Source of the DNA: Ceriagrion tenellum
Taxonomy: Eukaryota; Arthropoda; Insecta; Odonata; Coenagrionidae
Reading direction: 5' to 3'
NCBI GenBank assembly: GCA_963169105.1
Contig: OY720636.1
Location: 147,583,941-147,647,940 of the forward strand
Length of the DNA stretch: 64,000 nucleotides
A program made the translations under genes and the position numbers. The notes under the pieces are model-generated. The model did no database searches. It was not told the DNA's origin and worked only from the letters and a program-made list of their open reading frames with translations. Shown here one piece after another: positions 59,401 through 64,000 of this stretch (positions are counted from its first letter, which is position 1; every line of letters begins with the position of its first letter).

Positions 59401-61936
59401 AAACGAAGGGCCATATTTTCCTCCGTTATCCGCTTTTAGGCAGAAAAATAGTAACCATGCATCCGAGAAAACAAGTAATTCGCATTGCAAGAATCACTGA
59501 AGCTTCAAGAGTTTTGATCCGTTGAAAAAAGTCGGCGATTGCCAGCGGATTCGGGTATCTACACCCGCGGGATAACAACCTCCGGCTCGGCAGGAAGCTT
59601 TCGCTTATATCCGAGCGTGAGTGGTAGTGGGAAAAAGTGAAAGGGAAGGGAAGGGAAAGAAAGCGAGCCTCAACCCCTTCGAGGCCGACACCAATGAGGC
59701 GGATTGAGGTCAAAAGGACCTCAATTGGGCCCCCGCCTCCCCGAAGTTCTCGTATTAGTTTGGTTACCCAAACAACTGAGACGAGTAGCCGTCGGTCTCG
59801 CTTTCGCTAAAAACCTACCGCACATCTTTGAGATCCGGAAGAGCCCGGTGCCCAAAGATTTGGGATTCGGCGATTGCTAGTGGTCCCGAAAATAAACTCG
59901 ATTTTTCAATCGGGTGGCGGAGGAGTACAACCTTACGCGTCAGCTAAGGGGAATATAGTGAGGCGCCGGGCATTATCATACGCTTTACAGCCAAGAAGCT
60001 CGTCTCATTTAATTATGGCGATTTTCTGATCGCATATGTTGTCAACGTCTAAAAAAGGTGCTATGATAGTATAGTGGTTTGAAAAGAGAATTATTCTTTT
60101 TCGCGTGGTCAGAGAGCCCAAGCTGTTTATCTTCGGATACATTCAAGAATAAACCATCGCATTTCGCGTTAACATTTCAGTCTGCGAATTGATGTGTTTA
60201 GTTTCCGTCGGCAACTTGCAGAGCCCATTGAAAGCTTGCAGAGCTCTTTCTCCCAAAGACCGCCAGAACCGCAGTGAATATCTTTTTTTTCTATTTTGGA
60301 AAAAAGTATGGTCAACTTTTTTCTATTCCATTCCAGCGGTTCAAGGTTGTTCACTACCGATTTGTATATACTTTTCATTCGATGCGGGGCTCCGCAACGC
60401 AAACAAGTCCGCCGTAAATGTACTCATTTTGATGTACCTATACCTACTCCAAAAGCATAGAATAGTTAGTTCAACGTTTTTGTTGATTTGACAGGGCATT
60501 TGTGTCCTAAACGACGACTTGCCCGCATTTTTGCAGACTTCCTTCTTTTCCGTGGGCAATGGCAGCAAATTTTCAGTGAGCAAATTAATAATGGGGTAGT
60601 GGCGGAGGAAATAGTTGCGAAGACCCACTCCGATCGAGCTGCGGATATATATATCGACTCTAAAGCCTGAATCACAGAATACTTGACCTTGCACAAGTCC
60701 GAGGATGCTAGCGAGTACTGAATTTCTAGTAAGAAACCTAGCATTGTTGAAATCTTCCTAGGAGCTATCACACGATACTTGAACTTGCACAAGGTCTGTT
60801 TAGTCGATCTTTGATCTAGTACAGTCGCGTAAGGAGTTTGACGACCGAAATGGATGATTTCGAGCGACGACGACGGCTTTTAGCCGCTGCAGCTCCTCAA
60901 CCTCAATTGTCTCAGGTCCCCAAGCCATTGTGTCTTATTGTGAGGTTTGAGTTGTTTATTTGATCGCGGGAAATTGTAATTGTCACGAGGGACTATGGAG
61001 GCGCTGACATCAAAAATTGACGACCGCATTGCAAAGAGCAAAGGTGATTGGTCGGCGGCTACTAGGTCCTACTAGGAGCAAGTATCAAACTAGAACCGCA
61101 CCAATTACGAAAACAATGATACCAGCTAGTATGCAAGCGATTATGCAGGAAATTCCAGTATGCTCGGTCTTTATCACACGATACTTGACCTTTCACAAGT
61201 CCTGGTATGCTAGCTAGCATCCTCTGACTCGTACAAGGTCAAGTATCGTGTGATTCAGGCTTAACGACCCAGAAAGCGGCTGTCCACTCCCCTCCCTCCT
61301 TCCCCTCCCCCCTTAACACTCACCTGAAGATGACTTCGTGGATGTCTTCGTCGTCCTCTCCGGTCGATGCAGCGTCGTCTCTCTGCCTCCGACACTTGGT
61401 GACGTCCACCGCCGCCGGCGTCATAATGGCGCCACCACCCTTCGCGTCGCGGTACTCGAAGTCGTCGTTGGCCGCCGTCGTCACGGAGCACGAGGACATG
61501 GGCGACGCCGGACGGCCATCTTCCTCCTCCTCTTCGTCATCCTCTTCATCGTCATCGTCTTCATCATCGTCATCATCTTCGTCTCCATCTTCTTCATCCC
61601 CGTCGTCGCCTCGTTCGTCTTCCGCCTCGCACGCGTCCTCCTCGAGACTTGAGAGCGTCGCGTAGATCGGTTCCTCGTCCGCGTCGCTGTCGCTCGCCTG
61701 GTCCAGTCGGCTGATGATGGTCTCTGACGGCGCCACTATCGGCACCGGGCGTCCTCGCGGACCACTGTGACGTCCGAAATTGGCGCCCACGTGTTCGCTC
61801 GCGCTGCCGTGGAGGTGAGCGCTCGTCTCGTTTTGTCTCATCGTGATGTCACCCTCGATGTTCGCGAGTCCTCCTCCTCCGATGCGCATGGCGGACATGT
61901 TGGCGTCGCACTTCGGGTTGGTCACCATCTGGAGCC
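55972..61936 (-). CDS. Unrecognised gene, last two exons (acidic then His-rich C-terminus)
   Basis: Exons 61936-61324 and 56401-55972 are joined here. The first begins after TGCAG and ends at a consensus donor, CTTCAG/GTGAGT. The second begins after GTGCGCAG. Both sides are in phase 2, giving HEVIFR/LPERSVPSALG across the junction. The visible part is about 346 residues and has no recognisable catalytic or membrane domain. It has a Ser/Asp region with EEPIYATLSSLEED, then a long Asp/Glu tract, a His/Gln tract (AHHHHQHHQQQHHH) and the end VPDFKKVFVSEFI before TGA. It is probably the disordered cytosolic or nuclear tail of a larger protein. Upstream exons lie beyond the right edge, and the function is unknown. 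Confidence 0.6.
56533..56662 (+). repeat. Interspersed repeat R4, copy 4
   Basis: The best match to the copy at 1509. It shares attcaatgaa-atggcctcattt, aggtatcaaaatctcag, the ccaagaaaaatgaagccgtt block and catgg. It lies in the intron between the last two exons of the unrecognised gene. Confidence 0.55.
56985..57190. repeat. Pyrimidine-rich tract
   Basis: C/T-rich plus strand with poly-C runs, followed at 57229-57253 by ctgatgataccttgcatcga and aaccg, a variant of the tcgaaac module. The same arrangement is seen in the 18131 element. Confidence 0.5.
57889..58254 (+). CDS. Unrecognised 121-codon open frame
   Basis: An ordinary-looking soluble sequence (KKWKIHEDIERWRKVIEQAK near the start, VYFSFLPEQNQYILAALLST in the middle) with mixed composition. 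It lies in the intron of the unrecognised gene on the opposite strand. The following 500 bases keep partly open frames with stops, which suggests a decaying element protein. No family was recognised. Confidence 0.22.
   Translation: MQVIVASAAAPSSKKWKIHEDIERWRKVIEQAKRVPSVQITPTPESFFGCTSYLPRSTVFGRFYRPKNVYFSFLPEQNQYILAALLSTMESGLFDSQTQQRSFFPFVLDPANNDWALRSLN
58255..59570. other. Intron DNA without recognised features
   Basis: Part of the intron of the unrecognised gene, between the 121-codon frame and the dispersed repeat. Short broken frames only. Confidence 0.45.
59572..59871 (+). repeat. 300-bp dispersed repeat, copy 2
   Basis: See 40446-40747. It differs mainly in a block of about 50 bases near the start (gggaaaaagtgaaagggaag region) and by scattered substitutions. 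It lies in the intron of the unrecognised gene. Confidence 0.75.
60664..61261. mobile_element. PIF/Harbinger-like MITE with TAA target duplication
   Basis: The left end agcctgaatcacagaatact and the right end (opposite strand agcctgaatcacacgatact) form inverted repeats of about 50 bases. They are flanked by TAA at 60661-60663 and 61262-61264, and a 3-bp TWA duplication is the PIF/Harbinger hallmark. Extra copies of the tatcacacgatacttga block at 60768 and 61172 make the right end itself fold back. A 37-codon frame at 60850-60963 (MDDFERRRRLLAAAA) may be a transposase remnant. Confidence 0.72.
61324..61936 (-). CDS. Penultimate exon of the unrecognised gene (acidic tract)
   Basis: A 613-nt exon with one codon split at each side. 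It encodes GLQMVTNPKCDANMSAMRIG at the start, a conserved-looking SETIISRLDQASDSDADEEP segment, then about 35 nearly uninterrupted Asp/Glu residues and a Ser/Asp-rich end (STGEDDEDIHEVIF). The acidic tract is coded by GAN triplets, so it is prone to slippage. A Harbinger-like element ends 60 bases beyond its donor. Confidence 0.62.
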
Positions 61937-63819
61937 CTGCAGTTGGCAACGAGAGAAAGGGAGAGGACTTTGTAATGGAGACCCTTTGTTTCCAGTCGCC
62001 CCGCTCAGATTAGCGCTCATCGCAACGCGTGAGCGCACGTTAAAACAGACGATTGAAACGCAACTTGCGCCAGTGCTTCCGAAGGAGTCGTGTTTGAGCC
62101 ATTCGAGATAGTCCAGAATACGTGACTAAGGATTCACGTCGTATAGCAACGAACAGTTCGAGATTTAGGTGAATTCAAACTACTCGTAAAAATCGCATGA
62201 GGCCTTGCCGATCGAGTTTTTTCTCAGTGTTGATCGAGTCGAGTATTTCGATTAGAGACGTAAAAAATAGAATTTAAAACACTTCAGTTATTCATCTGAA
62301 TGGGTAAAATTCGAAACATTCAATGTTTTACCACGTGACTCCATAGTTACGTAATCGGGATTAACTCGAACTGTTATAGCTCAACCTCCCAAGATGACAG
62401 TACAACACATCTATGCCGAATATAGCAGTTTCAACTCCATTATATTCTATGCAAATACATGAAATTATAAACAAGATAGTTTTATCGATCAATTATCGAT
62501 TTAAATTTAATGATCGTTGTGTAAGACTAGAATACAAAATCGCATAAGGTTCAGAAGATAAATTGACACTTTAAATGAAGTGACAAAACAGTAAGTAAAG
62601 TGAAAAAATTATTGGGGCATAAATATTTTATGAGAGATCATCTCATTCAAGTGGACAGCGTGGTATTTCGGTATCTACGGTATCCAATATCCCCGCCATC
62701 ACAAGAGTCGTCAGCTAATGCAAGTGAAACTAAGGTCCACATGTGTTTCCATCTGCGCAGCGCGGACGACGTCACGGCGACCATTTGGAAGAACCAAAAC
62801 CGCAATTACGCAATTGAAGATCGCTATTTTATTCACGTTCGGCTGGCATTCTGTCAATCGAACCAATCATCGCCAAATGGCGTGCAACATAAACATGCTA
62901 AACTCGTGGATTCGGGCGATATTCAGTGTACTTTTCCATTAAATAATTTACTTGGATGGGTATAATTTTCCATAAAGAGATTAAATTTAACGCACGTCCC
63001 TTGCTCACACGTTTAGGAGAGAGAATTGTTCACCAGAGTTTTTCTTGGCTCGCTCCTTTCAACAGACAATGACGTGTTACATCGAAACCAGAGTCGTGTA
63101 TTCAAGTTAATCTGTTTGTAAAAAAATTGAGCATATATGTGTACAAGATATTAACCGCGAAAGTTGATGGGGATAGGAATTTCGGAAGGCTTCCGTTACA
63201 GAAATCAAAAGGAAATCCCGACGTTCTCTGTAAATAATCCTCAGGTTAACCTTTTCAGAGAAATGTCTTTGGTAATGGTCAACGTAGAAGCAAAAAACTA
63301 CCTTTGATTTTGCTTGACGCCATTCGTAGAAGTGGATTCATCGAATCGAAAATGAGTTTTTTTCCGCGTCAGAACAGATATTACGCTTTTCTGCTCTGTT
63401 TTGAAGGAGGCTTTTGTTTCCTGCTGGTCTCATCTTTACCCGCCACCTTAGAAAAGACTCCACTGGAAGTGTTACCTTATTGAAATTGATAACTGGAAAC
63501 GTCAAATTAGCAATAAAAATAAAATAACTGCACCTTAATGTGAGTTCATCCAGAGATTAAAGTAATGGCGATGTACAATTCAATGGAGAATAATATTCAG
63601 ATAGTTTGTCACCATAAGAAAGACCGCAAAATGCCTATCGTTTATTTTTATTCAATTTCTCGGGATTTTTCCCTTCTCATAAACAGCTTCCCACGAAAAT
63701 GGGATTTAAAATAAATGGATGAATATTGTCCTCGTGCCTCTCCAGTCAACACCATGTAGTATAAGCTTCACTTTGCAAGAAAAATAGCGAGAGGCAGGGT
63801 AAGCATTTGTTGTATATAC
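61937..63819. other. Intron DNA of the unrecognised gene, nothing recognised
   Basis: No upstream exon with the matching phase was identified. A 121-codon plus-strand frame at 62600-62965 has no recognised domain. Confidence 0.4.
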
Positions 63820-63996
63820 ATGCCAGATAAAATAGCAAAGGCTTGGGGACCTGAAGCACTGAAGGAGGAGGCAGAAGATCAAATAGACAAAATAAGAAAT
63901 GATGAAGCTTACAGAAGAGTAGAAGAGGAGAGGACACAGTGGAACATAATTAGAGAGGAGAGGGACGAAATAGACTGGGCACTCACAGAGGCGTAA
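63820..63996 (+). pseudogene. Short charged frame, possible LINE C-terminal tail
   Basis: A 58-codon frame (MPDKIAKAWGPEALKEEAED at the start, WNIIREERDEIDWALTEA at the end) that is highly charged and helical. Its spaced tryptophans and arginine-rich pattern resemble the extreme C-terminus of some LINE reverse transcriptases. No upstream domain is present. The identification is weak. Confidence 0.3.
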
Positions 63997-64000
63997 TTGG

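Noticed and set aside
61330..61665. Plus-strand poly-Ser frame
   Set aside because: It is the mirror of the minus-strand Asp/Glu triplet run; the minus strand has matching splice sites, the plus strand has none.
55972..61936. The acidic/His-rich exons as the 5' part of the sugar transporter
   Set aside because: They end in an in-frame TGA, and the transporter has its own phase-matched exon 1 with a start codon at 32402.

Overview
This window is draft nuclear DNA of an arthropod, most likely an insect. The evidence is intron-rich genes with GT-AG junctions, an insect-type (Tret1-like) SLC2 sugar transporter, several non-LTR and Gypsy-type retroelement remnants, many short inverted-repeat elements, AT-rich intergenic DNA and a 200-N scaffold gap (37133-37332). 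The species cannot be fixed from sequence alone. No prokaryotic features, CRISPR arrays, rRNA genes or convincing tRNA genes were seen.

Two host genes are supported, both on the minus strand. (1) A facilitative sugar (trehalose/glucose-type) transporter is assembled here from six exons: 32402-32251, 22182-22119, 20617-20482, 18988-18803, 7569-7299 and 1327-998. All exon phases agree, and together they give about 379 residues, from the start codon to the QQLSG-containing seventh membrane segment. The rest of the gene lies beyond the left edge. (2) The last two exons of an unrecognised gene (61936-61324 and 56401-55972) join in phase and encode a very acidic, low-complexity then His/Gln-rich C-terminus ending at a TGA. 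Its 5' part lies beyond the right edge.

The rest is intron and intergenic DNA full of mobile-element remains. From left to right: a short inverted-repeat element (401-690), an RTE-like LINE 3' half (2910-3985), direct repeats (4510-4850 and 6100-6450), a LINE 3' tail (6603-6870), a pogo-like MITE (7943-8520), an 89-bp-arm hairpin with 9-bp flanking repeats (8638-8854), a decayed Gypsy pol (10680-13030), a fold-back element (18131-18472), a cluster of LINE fragments (27433-33440), another LINE reverse transcriptase remnant beyond the N gap (37620-38690), a pyrimidine-rich tract (39540-40030), a Gypsy gag-protease with its tRNA primer site (40896-42721), a Jockey-like reverse transcriptase carrying an A-tailed insert (43612-45308), a second gag-like remnant (45573-47002), a 23-bp tandem array (47020-47190), and further inverted-repeat elements at 49340, 51234 and 60664.

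The transporter would sit in the plasma membrane and move sugar down its gradient. Its introns, up to about 11 kb, have absorbed most of the elements. The most distinctive patterns beyond known families are a ~55-bp module around a tcgaaac core shared by fold-back elements at 18.4, 31.7 and 51.3 kb, a four-copy interspersed repeat (1.5, 24.4, 49.8 and 56.5 kb), a 300-bp repeat pair (40.4 and 59.6 kb), and two compound hairpins.
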